Source: Faecalibacter bovis
GTDB taxonomy: Bacteria; Bacteroidota; Bacteroidia; Flavobacteriales; Weeksellaceae
Assembly (NCBI RefSeq): GCF_017948305.1
Contig: NZ_CP072842.1
Coordinates: 2,114,501 to 2,178,500 of the forward strand
Direction: 5' to 3'
Length of the DNA: 64,000 nt
The notes beneath the pieces are model-generated. The model was given only the letters and a program-made list of their open reading frames with translations. It was not told the DNA's origin and searched no databases. Both the position numbers and the translations under genes were made by a program. Below, piece by piece: positions 51,476-61,191 of this stretch (the first letter of the stretch is position 1; every line of letters starts with the position of its first letter).

Positions 51476-52398
51476 TGTTAGATTTAAGCATCGTAACGAT
51501 AAATTTTAATACAAGCAACGCTACAATTGCCTGCGTAAAAAGTATTATAGAAAAAACAACATTACTTAATTACGAAATTGTAGTTATTGATAATGCTTCT
51601 GAAAGAGATGATTATCTAAATTTAGAAAATGAAATCAAAAATCTAAATTTAGAGAATCTAAAATTAGTTCGTAGTAATTTGAACACAGGCTTTGGGACTG
51701 GTAATATGATTGGATATGCCGAAACTTCGCCAAGTAAATATGTTACTTTTATAAATAATGATGTTGAATTAATTGATGATTGTTTTTCGGTTTTAAAGCA
51801 ATATTTAGATCAAAATCCTGATGTTGGAGTTGTTTCTCCACAATCAGTGAATGAACAATTAGATTTTGTGCCTACAATTGATCATTTTGCATCTTGGCAA
51901 CGTGAAATTTTTACCAGAAAAATTCTAGAAATTGTAAATCCTAAAAGATTTCCAAAACGTAAAAAAAGTTACACAAAACCTATAGAAGCCGATTTTATTG
52001 CAGGTTCGTTTATGTTTTTACGCCGCGAAGATTTTGATACAATCGGAGGCTTTGATCAAAATATTTTCTTGTATTATGAAGAAACAGATTTATCTCGCCG
52101 ACTAAAAGCTATTGGCAAAAAAACAGTTTTGATTCCAACGATTCAATACAAGCATTTCCATGGATTAAGTACAAAAAAATCCATAGCAATTAAATTAGAG
52201 CAAAAGCTTTCATTAATATATGTCGTAAACAAGCATCAAGGTTGGCTAGCTTCAAAAGTTTTATTGATTTATTTCGGTATTAAATACTTTTTCTCAACTT
52301 TAGTTAGTCCAAAAAAATGGCCTTTGTTTAAAGCAACGTTAGTAGGAATGCCAATGTTTTTATCTCTAAAACATAAGCAAAAAATAAAGGAAATCTAA
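51475..52398 (+). CDS. Glycosyltransferase family 2 (rhamnosyltransferase-like)
   Basis: GT2 enzyme of 307 aa in the WcaA/rhamnosyltransferase style. It begins LSIVTINFNTSNATIACVKSI, has VIDNASE, the donor motif FINNDVELID (near residue 100), and AGSFMFLRRED ... GGFDQNIFLYYEETDLSRRL, the conserved C-terminal acceptor region. A short hydrophobic segment lies near residues 260-275. It overlaps the preceding GT2 stop by one nucleotide (TAATG), so both act together, presumably on LOS or another surface glycan. Confidence 0.88.
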   Translation: MLDLSIVTINFNTSNATIACVKSIIEKTTLLNYEIVVIDNASERDDYLNLENEIKNLNLENLKLVRSNLNTGFGTGNMIGYAETSPSKYVTFINNDVELIDDCFSVLKQYLDQNPDVGVVSPQSVNEQLDFVPTIDHFASWQREIFTRKILEIVNPKRFPKRKKSYTKPIEADFIAGSFMFLRREDFDTIGGFDQNIFLYYEETDLSRRLKAIGKKTVLIPTIQYKHFHGLSTKKSIAIKLEQKLSLIYVVNKHQGWLASKVLLIYFGIKYFFSTLVSPKKWPLFKATLVGMPMFLSLKHKQKIKEI

Positions 52399-52403
52399 TC
52401 TTA

Positions 52404-52438
52404 AAACTTCATTTAGAAGTTTCATGATGATATTTTTA
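52404..52438 (+). terminator. Weak terminator after the GT2 pair
   Basis: Seven-bp stem (52404-52410 with 52416-52422), 5-nt loop, T5 only 10 nt later. A weak signal. Confidence 0.35.
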
Positions 52439-52527
52439 ATAAACCTTTAATTTTTTTATAGTTTATTATAATAAGAACTACTTGTAATATCGAAAATTAT
52501 TATAACGTTTTAGATAAAACTTGAATA

Positions 52528-52535
52528 TAATTTTG
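52528..52535 (+). promoter_or_regulatory. -7 promoter element of tsaC
   Basis: TAATTTTG, about 65 nt before the tsaC ATG, in an otherwise featureless ~200-nt gap. Confidence 0.38.
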
Positions 52536-52600
52536 AAATTTGCACTCAAATCAAAAAAGATATCTATTAAATTAGATTCACATCAAATAAATCAAAATCA

Positions 52601-53158
52601 ATGTCTAATATTCACGAAATCGTAGAACAATTAAACGAAGGAAAAACAATGCTATATCCTACTGATACTATTTTAGGTATTGGATGTAGTGCAAAAAACG
52701 AAGAAGCAATTCAAAAGATTTTTGATATCAAAAATAGGCCTTCGTCTAAGTCATTAATCATTTTGGTTGATTCTCCTAAAATGTTACAAGATATTGTTGA
52801 GGTTCCTGAATTAGCTTGGGATTTAATGGATTTTAATGAAAAACCAATAACAATAATATATGATAACCCAAAAGGGTTACCTAAATCTTTAATTGCAGAA
52901 GATAATACCATCGCAATTCGTTTAACAGACGATTTGTTATGTAAAAAAATTATCGGTCGATTAAAAGCGCCAATTGTTTCTACTTCAGCAAATCTTTCTG
53001 GTGAAGCTTCGCCAAAAATATTTTCAGAAGTGAATCCGGCAATTGTAGAAGGAGTTGATATCGTTTTAAATGAATGCAAAACCTTTGATCCTCAGTTTAC
53101 TGCATCTACCATAATAAAATTAGGGTTAGATAATCAAGTAAAAGTAATAAGAGAGTAG
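52601..53158 (+). CDS. tsaC: Threonylcarbamoyl-AMP synthase (TsaC/YrdC type)
   Basis: A 185-residue Sua5-YciO-YrdC domain protein that makes threonylcarbamoyl-AMP for the t6A modification of ANN-decoding tRNAs. It has LYPTDTILGIGCSA at the N-terminus, the KNRPSSKSLIILV segment and APIVSTSANLSGE, the substrate-binding SAN motif. It lacks the C-terminal Sua5 domain, so it is TsaC-type. Upstream of cca in the same direction (31-nt gap). Confidence 0.92.
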   Translation: MSNIHEIVEQLNEGKTMLYPTDTILGIGCSAKNEEAIQKIFDIKNRPSSKSLIILVDSPKMLQDIVEVPELAWDLMDFNEKPITIIYDNPKGLPKSLIAEDNTIAIRLTDDLLCKKIIGRLKAPIVSTSANLSGEASPKIFSEVNPAIVEGVDIVLNECKTFDPQFTASTIIKLGLDNQVKVIRE

Positions 53159-53177
53159 TTTTTTTAGTCAAATCTTT

Positions 53178-53185
53178 TACTTTTG
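53178..53185 (+). promoter_or_regulatory. -7 promoter element of cca, 4 nt from the ATG
   Basis: TACTTTTG, leaving 4 nt before the cca ATG at 53190. Predicts transcription starting at the start codon. Confidence 0.5.
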
Positions 53186-53189
53186 CAAA

Positions 53190-54611
53190 ATGAAAATCCA
53201 AGAAGCTGTAACATTACCATTATTTAAAAACGTATGTGAAGTTGCTGATCAAATAAATCAGGAAACATATGTTGTAGGTGGTTTTGTGCGCGATTACTTA
53301 TTAGGAAGGGAACAAAAAAAGGATATTGATTTTGTTACGGTTGGTAATGGAATATTATTGGCCAAAGAATTATCAAAATCTTTAGGTAATACATCACAAG
53401 TTTCAGTATTTAAACGTTTCGGAACAGCAATGTTTCGTTATAATGATATAGAATTAGAATTTGTTGGTGCAAGAAAAGAAAGTTATTCAGAAGATAGTAG
53501 AAAGCCTCATGTAGAAGATGGTTCATTAGAAGACGACCAAAAACGTCGTGATTTTACCATCAATACATTAGCTATTTCTATGAATAAAGAAACATTTGGA
53601 GATTTAATTGATCCATTTAATGGAGTAGAAGATTTAAGAAATGGAATTATTCGTACACCATTAGATCCAAATATTACATATTCTGACGATCCATTACGTA
53701 TGATGCGCGCAATTCGATTTGCGGCTCAATTAAATTTCGTGATCGAAGAAAAATCTTTTCAAGCAATCATTGATAATGCATCTCGTTTAGAAATTGTTTC
53801 TTTTGAACGTGTGATGGACGAGTTTCAAAAAATAATGATGACTGATAAACCTTCTTTCGGTTTAAGTTTATTAGAGAAAGCTGGTTTATTACAATATATT
53901 TTGCCTGAATTAACTGCTTTAAAAGGAATTGAAGAAGTTGAAGGTCAAAGACATAAAGATAATTTTTATCATACCTTAGAAGTGGTAGATAACATATCAT
54001 TATATACAGATAACATTTGGTTACGTTGGGCAGCTTTATTGCATGATATTGGTAAAGCAGTAACTAAAAGATTCGATAAAAAAGTTGGATGGACATTCCA
54101 TTCGCACGAATTTGTTGGTTCAAAAATGGTAGTTAAACTGTTTAGAAGACTAAAATTACCATTAGGACCACAAATGAAATATGTTCAGAAATTGGTAATG
54201 ATGAGTTCAAGACCAATTGCAGTTGTGGATGAAGACGCTACAGATTCTGCATTAAGAAGGTTGTTGTTTGACGCTGGAGAAGATTTTGAAGATTTAATCA
54301 AACTTTGTAAAGCAGATATTACAACGAAAAACGAACGTAAACAAAAACGATTCAAACAAAATTTTGAATTAGTTGAAGAAAAGATAAAAGACGTCGAAGA
54401 ACGTGATCGTGTTCGTAATTTTCAACCACCAATTTCAGGTGAGCAAATTATGGAAATGTTTGGATTAACGCCTTGTAAAGAGGTAGGAATAATTAAAAAC
54501 GCCATAAAAGAAGCTATCTTAGAAGGTGAAGTAGAAAATAATTATAATTCTGCATATAATTATGTTGTAGATTTAGGAAAAAAGTTAAATTTGGAATTGA
54601 AAAATAGTTAA
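53190..54611 (+). CDS. cca: CCA tRNA nucleotidyltransferase with HD domain
   Basis: Class II polymerase-beta-like nucleotidyltransferase (473 aa) adding or repairing the CCA tail. The head has VVGGFVRDYLLG and KDIDFV with the catalytic aspartates (residues ~24-48). The neck carries RRDFTINTLAI, and DPLRMMRAIRFA follows. An HD phosphohydrolase domain (WAALLHDIGKAV) lies near 280. The enzyme is essential here, since none of the six tRNAs in the window encodes CCA. Predicted leaderless mRNA. Confidence 0.94.
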   Translation: MKIQEAVTLPLFKNVCEVADQINQETYVVGGFVRDYLLGREQKKDIDFVTVGNGILLAKELSKSLGNTSQVSVFKRFGTAMFRYNDIELEFVGARKESYSEDSRKPHVEDGSLEDDQKRRDFTINTLAISMNKETFGDLIDPFNGVEDLRNGIIRTPLDPNITYSDDPLRMMRAIRFAAQLNFVIEEKSFQAIIDNASRLEIVSFERVMDEFQKIMMTDKPSFGLSLLEKAGLLQYILPELTALKGIEEVEGQRHKDNFYHTLEVVDNISLYTDNIWLRWAALLHDIGKAVTKRFDKKVGWTFHSHEFVGSKMVVKLFRRLKLPLGPQMKYVQKLVMMSSRPIAVVDEDATDSALRRLLFDAGEDFEDLIKLCKADITTKNERKQKRFKQNFELVEEKIKDVEERDRVRNFQPPISGEQIMEMFGLTPCKEVGIIKNAIKEAILEGEVENNYNSAYNYVVDLGKKLNLELKNS

Positions 54612-54614
54612 AAA

Positions 54615-55130
54615 GTGATATATAAAATTCGTGTTTTCCTTGATGCAAAGGAGGATGTTTTCAGGGATATTGAAATTAAAGAAAAGCAAACATTATTTAC
54701 TTTATACAAAGGTATTATTAGTGCTTTTAGTTTACAAGGTGAAGAGTTAGCATCTTTTTACGAAATTGACGAAGATGGTGTAGAATTAAAAGAAATTCCA
54801 TTAGAGGACATGTCTGATGACGGTACTGACGAAACAATGGCAGATTTCTACATTAAAGAGGTTTTCAAATTACAAGGAGATCGTATCAAATTTGTTTACG
54901 ATTTTATGGAAATGTGGACTTTTGTTGCTGAATTAATTTCAATCGAAGATAAACCAGCAGTTTTAAATTATCCTTTAACTGTTTACCGTTTTGGGTCTAT
55001 GCCATTAAAAGCGCCTAAACGTGAAATTGATATTATCGATTTAGAAGGTGATGAAGATATTGATTTTGCTGAAGATGCAGGATTAAACGACTTACAAATC
55101 GATGAAGATCTTGACTTAGAAGATTTATAA
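54615..55130 (+). CDS. pRiA4b ORF-3/IS1096-passenger-like protein
   Basis: A 171-residue protein of the 'plasmid pRiA4b ORF-3' (IS1096 TnpR-passenger) family, here embedded in core genome. It starts IYKIRVFLDAKEDVFRDIEI and has the family's YDFMEMWTFVAELISIE segment. The last ~35 residues are very acidic (IDLEGDEDIDFAED...). The start is GTG 54615, 3 nt after the cca stop, so it may be co-translated. No transposase is nearby; the protein is probably domesticated. Confidence 0.72.
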   Translation: MIYKIRVFLDAKEDVFRDIEIKEKQTLFTLYKGIISAFSLQGEELASFYEIDEDGVELKEIPLEDMSDDGTDETMADFYIKEVFKLQGDRIKFVYDFMEMWTFVAELISIEDKPAVLNYPLTVYRFGSMPLKAPKREIDIIDLEGDEDIDFAEDAGLNDLQIDEDLDLEDL

Positions 55131-55150
55131 AATTTACTTTTATATATTTA

Positions 55151-55188
55151 AAAATCCGAATGTTACTTAGTAGTATTCGGATTTTTTT
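55151..55188 (+). terminator. Terminator of the tsaC-cca unit
   Basis: Long stem (about 12 bp including G-T pairs, 55151-55165 with 55171-55185), CTTAG loop, T-run overlapping the stem end. Confidence 0.85.
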
Positions 55189-55244
55189 ATGTTTATAACC
55201 AACCATTTTTAATTAACTTGCATCTAGCATATAAATCCATGATT

Positions 55245-58200
55245 ATGAGAAGCTACTATATATTTTTAACGCTATTATTCCCATTTTTTGCTATGGCCCA
55301 AAACCAACAATTAGATAAATTATGGAAAGAAGTTGACCAGTCTATGAACAACGGTCAATTCAAATCATTAGAACCAAATGTTCTTAAAATAAAATCTCTT
55401 GCACAGTCGCAAAAGGACGATGCCAATTACATCAAAGCATTATTTTACGAAGCTAAAATTAAGATAGCTACAATGGAAAATACAGATGATGTAAATTTTG
55501 TGATTGAAACATTTGCCAAGGAAATTAACGGAAAATCAAAAATTAGAGATGCAGTTGTACAAATGTATTTGGCCAAATTGTATTTTTTATATTTTCAGGA
55601 AAACGAATACAAAATAAATAGTAGAACTTCGTTAGAGAACGCTTCATCTGAAGATATTCGTTTTTGGGATTTTAATGCGTTTGAAAAAAGAATTGAAGAA
55701 TTATACCAAAAAGCAATTCAACCAAAGAAAGAATTAATTCAAGAAAACTTATCGAATTGGGCTCCTTTAATCGATGATAATAATTCTTTTGAGAAAGGAA
55801 GAGATTTAACGCCTACATTGTATGATGTAATTGTGCACGAGTATATTTCGTATTTAGATCATGGATTTAATTTTTCAATTTCTGATGAAAATGATAAAAA
55901 AGCCAATCAATACAATCAAGAATTAGCTGAGTTTAATATTCAGAAAGGCGAGTTTAACGCTTTCTTATATAATCAACATGAGCAATTAGTAAGATTAGAA
56001 AGCTCGATTACTCAAGAGGAATTTAATAAAGAAATCAATCAACTTGCTTCAATTTATGAAAAAGATGCTTGGTATAGTGCTGTTATTTATTCTGCTATTG
56101 TAGAGCGATTAATGCACGAGGACGAACTAAAAAAAGGTAGTTACAATAAGATTTTTGAGATTGAACAAAAATTAAAAAAATTATACCCAAATTCAGATCA
56201 AACAAAATATGTATTAGCACAGGCCGATAAAATCAGAGCGAAAGAATTTAGAATTAATTCAGAGCAATATTTACTTCCAAATGAAAATATTCCTGTCAAT
56301 ATTTTTCATAAAAATGTTGATCAACTTTATGTTCGAGTTTATAAATACAAAACAAGTTTTTATGAAAAAGATGCAATTCATCTTGAGTCGTATCATTCAT
56401 CAACTTTAAAAAATGTAGAAAAATATCTAAAAGGTTTAACGCCTGTAGACGAATATACAATTGATATTAAATCTTTTGACGATTATCAAACACACTCTTC
56501 GGTTTATAAATTAAATCCTTTGGCTTCAGGAAATTATATTGTTTTAATTTCTACGGATAAATTATTTGATGTCAATAAAAAGGATGAGACAAAATTTATG
56601 TTACTGTCAGCGTCTAATTATATGATAAATTCTATTCAGAATAAGTTTTATGTCTTGGATAGAAAATCGGGAAAACCTATAAAAAATCAAGAGATTGAAT
56701 ATGTAAATTTGAATAACTCATCAAATCAACCAAATAAAATAATTACAGATGATTTAGGAAGAGTTAAAATTGATGGATATAATCAATATCACAATTTAAA
56801 AGTAAAGGTTAAAGGCGATGATCTTATTTACAATTTTTACTTGTACAACAGTAATAACATAAAAGGAGATCAAGCAGTTAATACTGCAAAAATTCTTACA
56901 GATCGTGCGATTTATCGACCAAGTCAAACGATTTATTATAAATCAATTCTGTATAAGACCATTAACAAAGAAAGTGAAGTTATTCCAAATACACCGATTA
57001 CGATCATTTTAAATGATGTAAATGGGAAGGAAGTCGCTAAAACAACAGGGCAAACGAACGAATTTGGTTCTTTTAATGGTAGTTTCCAAATTCCGGCAAG
57101 TGGTTTAACAGGTAATTTTCAAATTTATGTTTATTCCTCAGACCAATCAATAAGAGGAAATCAATGGGTTAGAGTAGAAGAATACAAGCGACCAAAATTT
57201 GAAGTTAAAGTTGATGATCAAAAAGGTATTTATAAAATAGATGATCTTATCGAAGTAACAGGAAAAGCAGAAGCATTTTCTGGAGCTTCTATCGATCAGG
57301 CAGTTGTTAAATATAACATCACACGTCAAGAATTATTTACTTATTGGCCATGGTACAGAAGTATTCCGTACGGACGATCTTACAAGGAAGTAATGGCGTT
57401 TGGCGAAATAAAAACCGATGCTGAAGGTAAATTCAATTTCAATTTTATTGCAAAACCAAAAGAACAGCGCAAAGATGTTGATCGTTTATACAACTATACG
57501 ATTGAGGTTTCTGTGACAGATATTAATGGAGAAACACAATCAACAACATCAAATGTAAAAGTAGGTGATAAGCGACTAGTTCTTTCTTTTGATTTGAATG
57601 AGCGAATTACAATCAAAGATGTAGAATCATTTAATATTTCGATTAAAAATGTAAATGATGTAAAGCAAGAAGGGAAAGGAAAAGTTGAAGTATATCGTTT
57701 AAAATCGCCTGATCGTGTTTTAAAATCGAATAGTTGGGAAACGAGCTATAATTACTATACAGAAAAACAATTCAATCAGTTATTTCCAACTTATTCTTAC
57801 GCTTCGAATGATATTCCTAAAAATTGGGAGCTCGGAGAAAAAATAGCTGAACACTCTTACGATACATCGATTTCGTCTAAGGTTAGTTTTAATAATTTAA
57901 AAAATTTAGAGGAAGGTTACTATGTAATCAAAGGTTTTGTAATGGATGGGAACGATAAAGTTGAAAATGAACAAATCGTTTTTATTGCTAATCCAAAAAA
58001 GCCAAATAAATATACTTTGATCACTGCAAGTACAGATAAATCGAGTTATAAAGTTGGAGAGGAAGTGAAAATAACTTTTCAATCTCCAATTAAAGATGTA
58101 TTTGTATTTTATTCGATTAATGAAAATAATCAATCAATTCGTGAAGGAGTTTTAGATTTAAAACACGCTAAAACAGTAAAATTTAATGTTTCTAAAGAGC

Positions 58201-61145
58201 ATTTAGGAGGCACTGCTTTAAGTTATTTTGTAGTTAATAATAATGATTTTAAAACTGATAAAGTTGATGTTGCTGTCCCAATGGAATCGAAAGATTTAAA
58301 GATAACAACTTCTGTTATTCGTGATAAATTAACTCCAGGTTCTTTAGAAAAATGGCAAATTAAAATTACTGGCGATCAAAAAGACAAATTTTCGTCTGAA
58401 GTTTTAGCTGCTATGTATGATGCTTCGTTGGACCAATTCGTAAAGCATTCATTAAATTTTAATCCAAATATTTATCGAACAAATTATGTAAGTAACTATT
58501 TCAGTCAAATGAATACAGGTATAAATTCTACATTCTCTAACTCGATTAATAGTATTTGGGATAATGAAATTGGTGGATTATATCATGCCCATGGATTAAA
58601 CTTTAAAGTATTTAATTTTGGTTTCAACAGAAACTATATTTCTTATAATAGAGAAAATGTTTATCATGACGCTGTACTCACAGCTGGAGTTGCTATGAAT
58701 AAAGCTGAAGTTTATCCTGAAGCGAAGAGTTTAAGGCAAAAAGATTATGCTGAGGCAAAGAAAGAAGATATTACTTTAAATGAAGTTTCAGTTGTAGATG
58801 AACCAAAGTTAGACCAAGTTCAAGCGCGTAAAGTTTTAAATGAAACTGCATTTTTCTATCCAAATTTAATGACAGATAAAGATGGAAATGTAATCATAGA
58901 ATTTACGGCTCCGGAATCTTTAACGGAATGGAAATTTATGACATTAGCGCATACAAAAGATTTGAAAATTGGGTATCTAGAACAACGTGTAAAAACACAA
59001 AAAGAATTAATGGTTGTACCTAATGCTCCTCGTTTTTTAAGAGAAGGAGATCAAGTGGCAATTTCAACTAAGATTAATAATTTATCAGATAAAGTTTTAA
59101 ATGGCTCGGCTAAATTAATGTTGTTTGATCCGTTTACAAATGAACCAATAGATTCAAAATTCAAACTAAATCAACCAACTCAGAATTTTAATGTAGCCAA
59201 AGGAAATTCAGATCAAGTAACTTGGATTTTAGATGTTCCTAAAAATATTCAAGCGGTTGTTTATCGTGTTGTCGCAGTTGCAGGAGATTTTTCTGATGGT
59301 GAAGAATCTGCATTACCGATTTTAACGAATCGTATGTTGGTTACAGAAACGATGCCGATTTATATCAAAGAAAATCAAAATAAAACATTCAATTTTAAAA
59401 ATTTAGAACAAAATAAATCTGAAACATTAGATCATTTTAAATTAACTTTTGAAATGACAGTTAACCCAATTTGGAATGCAATTTTCGCGTTGCCTTATTT
59501 ACGAGAATATCCGTATGAGTGTGCTGAACAAGTTTTCTCTCGTCTGTATGGAAATATGGTTTCTGAAAAAATTATCAATTCGAATCCAAAAATTAAAGCA
59601 GTTTTTGATCAATGGAATGCGAAAGGTGATTTAAAATCAAAACTTCAAGTAAATGAAGAGTTAAAAAATATCATTTTAGAAGAAACACCTTGGGTTCGTT
59701 CGGCTGAAAATGAAGAAACGCAAATGAAACAAATCGCGACTTTATTTCAGATGAATCAAATGCAAAACGAAATGAAATCGGCATTTGAAAAATTAAGTGC
59801 TAAACAACAAGCAAATGGTGCTTTTGCATGGTTTGAAGGTGGAAATCCTAATGAATATATTACAACTCATATTGTTGCTGGATTTGGGAATTTGAAGAAA
59901 ATGAATGTGAATTTCAATTCGATGGGTATTCAACCAATTAATTTAGTTGGAAATGCGATTCAGTATATGGATCAAGAAAATTTGAAACGCTACAACGAAT
60001 TTAAAAAGGATTTAAAATCATTTAAGAATATTATTTATTCAGACGGAATTCATTATTTATATGCTCGTTCGTTTTTCTTAGATCAATTTCCGATGGATAA
60101 AAATTTAGAAGAAATGAAAAATGTGATGTTAAAAAATCTGAATGAGAAAAAGTTAGATTTATCATTACAGCAAAAAGCAATTGCTGCATTGGTTCTTAAA
60201 CGTTTTGGAATGGAATCAGCTGCTAAACAGGTACTAATTTCAACAAGAGAAACGGCAGTTCTTTCGGACGAAATGGGAATGTATTGGAAAAATAATCAAC
60301 CAGGTTGGTTTTGGTATAACGCACCTGTGGAAACACAAGCAATGTTGATTGAAGCGTATGATGAGGTTTTAAATGACGTAAAATCAGTTGAAGAAATGAA
60401 AGTTTGGTTAATAAAAAATAAACAAACGAACCAATGGAATTCGACTAAAGCTACAACGAAAGCTGTTTATGCATTAATGAATACAGGTAAATCGTGGATA
60501 GATGCTGAAAAAGGAATAAATGTTAAAATAGGTAATGAAAACTTCGACATTGAAAAGAATTCACAAGCAGGTTCGGGTTATGTAAAAACGATTTGGAATT
60601 CAGACGAAATAAAACCAGAATTAGGTAAAGTTGAGGTTTCTAAAACGTCGCCAGGTGTAGCTTATGGAGCAATGTATTGGCAATATTTTGAAGATTTAGA
60701 TCAAATAAAATCTGCTGAAACAGGAATCAAATTCAATAAAAAATTATATGTAAAATCAAATTCTGCGAATGGTCCAGTTTTACGAGAAATTACATCTCAA
60801 ACTCCAATAAAAATAGGTGATGTTGTGACGGTTCGTTTAGAAATTTCAATTGATCGAAATATGGAATTTGTTCACATTAAAGATATGAGAGCGAGTGGTT
60901 TTGAACCTGTAAATGTTTTATCTGGTTACAAATGGAAAGGTGAATTTGGTTATTATGAAAGCACGAGAGATGCTTCTACAAATTTCTTTGCCGATTTTAT
61001 GCGCAAAGGAACATATGTTTTTGAATATGATTTAAAAGCAAATAATGCAGGTAATTTTTCGAACGGTATTACTTCAATGCAAAATATGTATGCACCAGAA
61101 TTAAGTGCGCAAAGTGAAGGAATACGTGTGGAAATTAAAAATTAA
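55245..61145 (+). CDS. Secreted alpha-2-macroglobulin family protein
   Basis: Very large exported protein (1966 aa; signal peptide MRSYYIFLTLLFPFFAMAQ). An N-terminal TPR-like helical part (~20-380) is followed by MG1/MG2-type immunoglobulin domains (~640-900, including TDRAIYRPSQTIYYK, the macroglobulin MG2 signature), then the A2M domain (ETAFFYPNLMTDKDGNVIIEF near ~1200). The thioester domain holds ECAEQVFSRL; CAEQ near residue 1426 fits the C-x-E-Q thioester motif of bacterial protease traps. Alternative ATGs at 55239 and the frame to 55218 give longer heads without a signal-like start. It probably guards the periplasm or surface against proteases. Confidence 0.88.
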   Translation: MRSYYIFLTLLFPFFAMAQNQQLDKLWKEVDQSMNNGQFKSLEPNVLKIKSLAQSQKDDANYIKALFYEAKIKIATMENTDDVNFVIETFAKEINGKSKIRDAVVQMYLAKLYFLYFQENEYKINSRTSLENASSEDIRFWDFNAFEKRIEELYQKAIQPKKELIQENLSNWAPLIDDNNSFEKGRDLTPTLYDVIVHEYISYLDHGFNFSISDENDKKANQYNQELAEFNIQKGEFNAFLYNQHEQLVRLESSITQEEFNKEINQLASIYEKDAWYSAVIYSAIVERLMHEDELKKGSYNKIFEIEQKLKKLYPNSDQTKYVLAQADKIRAKEFRINSEQYLLPNENIPVNIFHKNVDQLYVRVYKYKTSFYEKDAIHLESYHSSTLKNVEKYLKGLTPVDEYTIDIKSFDDYQTHSSVYKLNPLASGNYIVLISTDKLFDVNKKDETKFMLLSASNYMINSIQNKFYVLDRKSGKPIKNQEIEYVNLNNSSNQPNKIITDDLGRVKIDGYNQYHNLKVKVKGDDLIYNFYLYNSNNIKGDQAVNTAKILTDRAIYRPSQTIYYKSILYKTINKESEVIPNTPITIILNDVNGKEVAKTTGQTNEFGSFNGSFQIPASGLTGNFQIYVYSSDQSIRGNQWVRVEEYKRPKFEVKVDDQKGIYKIDDLIEVTGKAEAFSGASIDQAVVKYNITRQELFTYWPWYRSIPYGRSYKEVMAFGEIKTDAEGKFNFNFIAKPKEQRKDVDRLYNYTIEVSVTDINGETQSTTSNVKVGDKRLVLSFDLNERITIKDVESFNISIKNVNDVKQEGKGKVEVYRLKSPDRVLKSNSWETSYNYYTEKQFNQLFPTYSYASNDIPKNWELGEKIAEHSYDTSISSKVSFNNLKNLEEGYYVIKGFVMDGNDKVENEQIVFIANPKKPNKYTLITASTDKSSYKVGEEVKITFQSPIKDVFVFYSINENNQSIREGVLDLKHAKTVKFNVSKEHLGGTALSYFVVNNNDFKTDKVDVAVPMESKDLKITTSVIRDKLTPGSLEKWQIKITGDQKDKFSSEVLAAMYDASLDQFVKHSLNFNPNIYRTNYVSNYFSQMNTGINSTFSNSINSIWDNEIGGLYHAHGLNFKVFNFGFNRNYISYNRENVYHDAVLTAGVAMNKAEVYPEAKSLRQKDYAEAKKEDITLNEVSVVDEPKLDQVQARKVLNETAFFYPNLMTDKDGNVIIEFTAPESLTEWKFMTLAHTKDLKIGYLEQRVKTQKELMVVPNAPRFLREGDQVAISTKINNLSDKVLNGSAKLMLFDPFTNEPIDSKFKLNQPTQNFNVAKGNSDQVTWILDVPKNIQAVVYRVVAVAGDFSDGEESALPILTNRMLVTETMPIYIKENQNKTFNFKNLEQNKSETLDHFKLTFEMTVNPIWNAIFALPYLREYPYECAEQVFSRLYGNMVSEKIINSNPKIKAVFDQWNAKGDLKSKLQVNEELKNIILEETPWVRSAENEETQMKQIATLFQMNQMQNEMKSAFEKLSAKQQANGAFAWFEGGNPNEYITTHIVAGFGNLKKMNVNFNSMGIQPINLVGNAIQYMDQENLKRYNEFKKDLKSFKNIIYSDGIHYLYARSFFLDQFPMDKNLEEMKNVMLKNLNEKKLDLSLQQKAIAALVLKRFGMESAAKQVLISTRETAVLSDEMGMYWKNNQPGWFWYNAPVETQAMLIEAYDEVLNDVKSVEEMKVWLIKNKQTNQWNSTKATTKAVYALMNTGKSWIDAEKGINVKIGNENFDIEKNSQAGSGYVKTIWNSDEIKPELGKVEVSKTSPGVAYGAMYWQYFEDLDQIKSAETGIKFNKKLYVKSNSANGPVLREITSQTPIKIGDVVTVRLEISIDRNMEFVHIKDMRASGFEPVNVLSGYKWKGEFGYYESTRDASTNFFADFMRKGTYVFEYDLKANNAGNFSNGITSMQNMYAPELSAQSEGIRVEIKN

Positions 61146-61160
61146 ATAAATTTATAAAAG

Positions 61161-61191
61161 AAAAGCTTCAACATTTGTTGAGGCTTTTTTT
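61161..61191. terminator. Terminator between the A2M gene and the LytTR gene
   Basis: Eight-bp stem with one T-G pair (61165-61172 with 61177-61184), ATTT loop, A4 and T7 flanks. It reaches into the 3' end of the LytTR gene. Confidence 0.8.
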
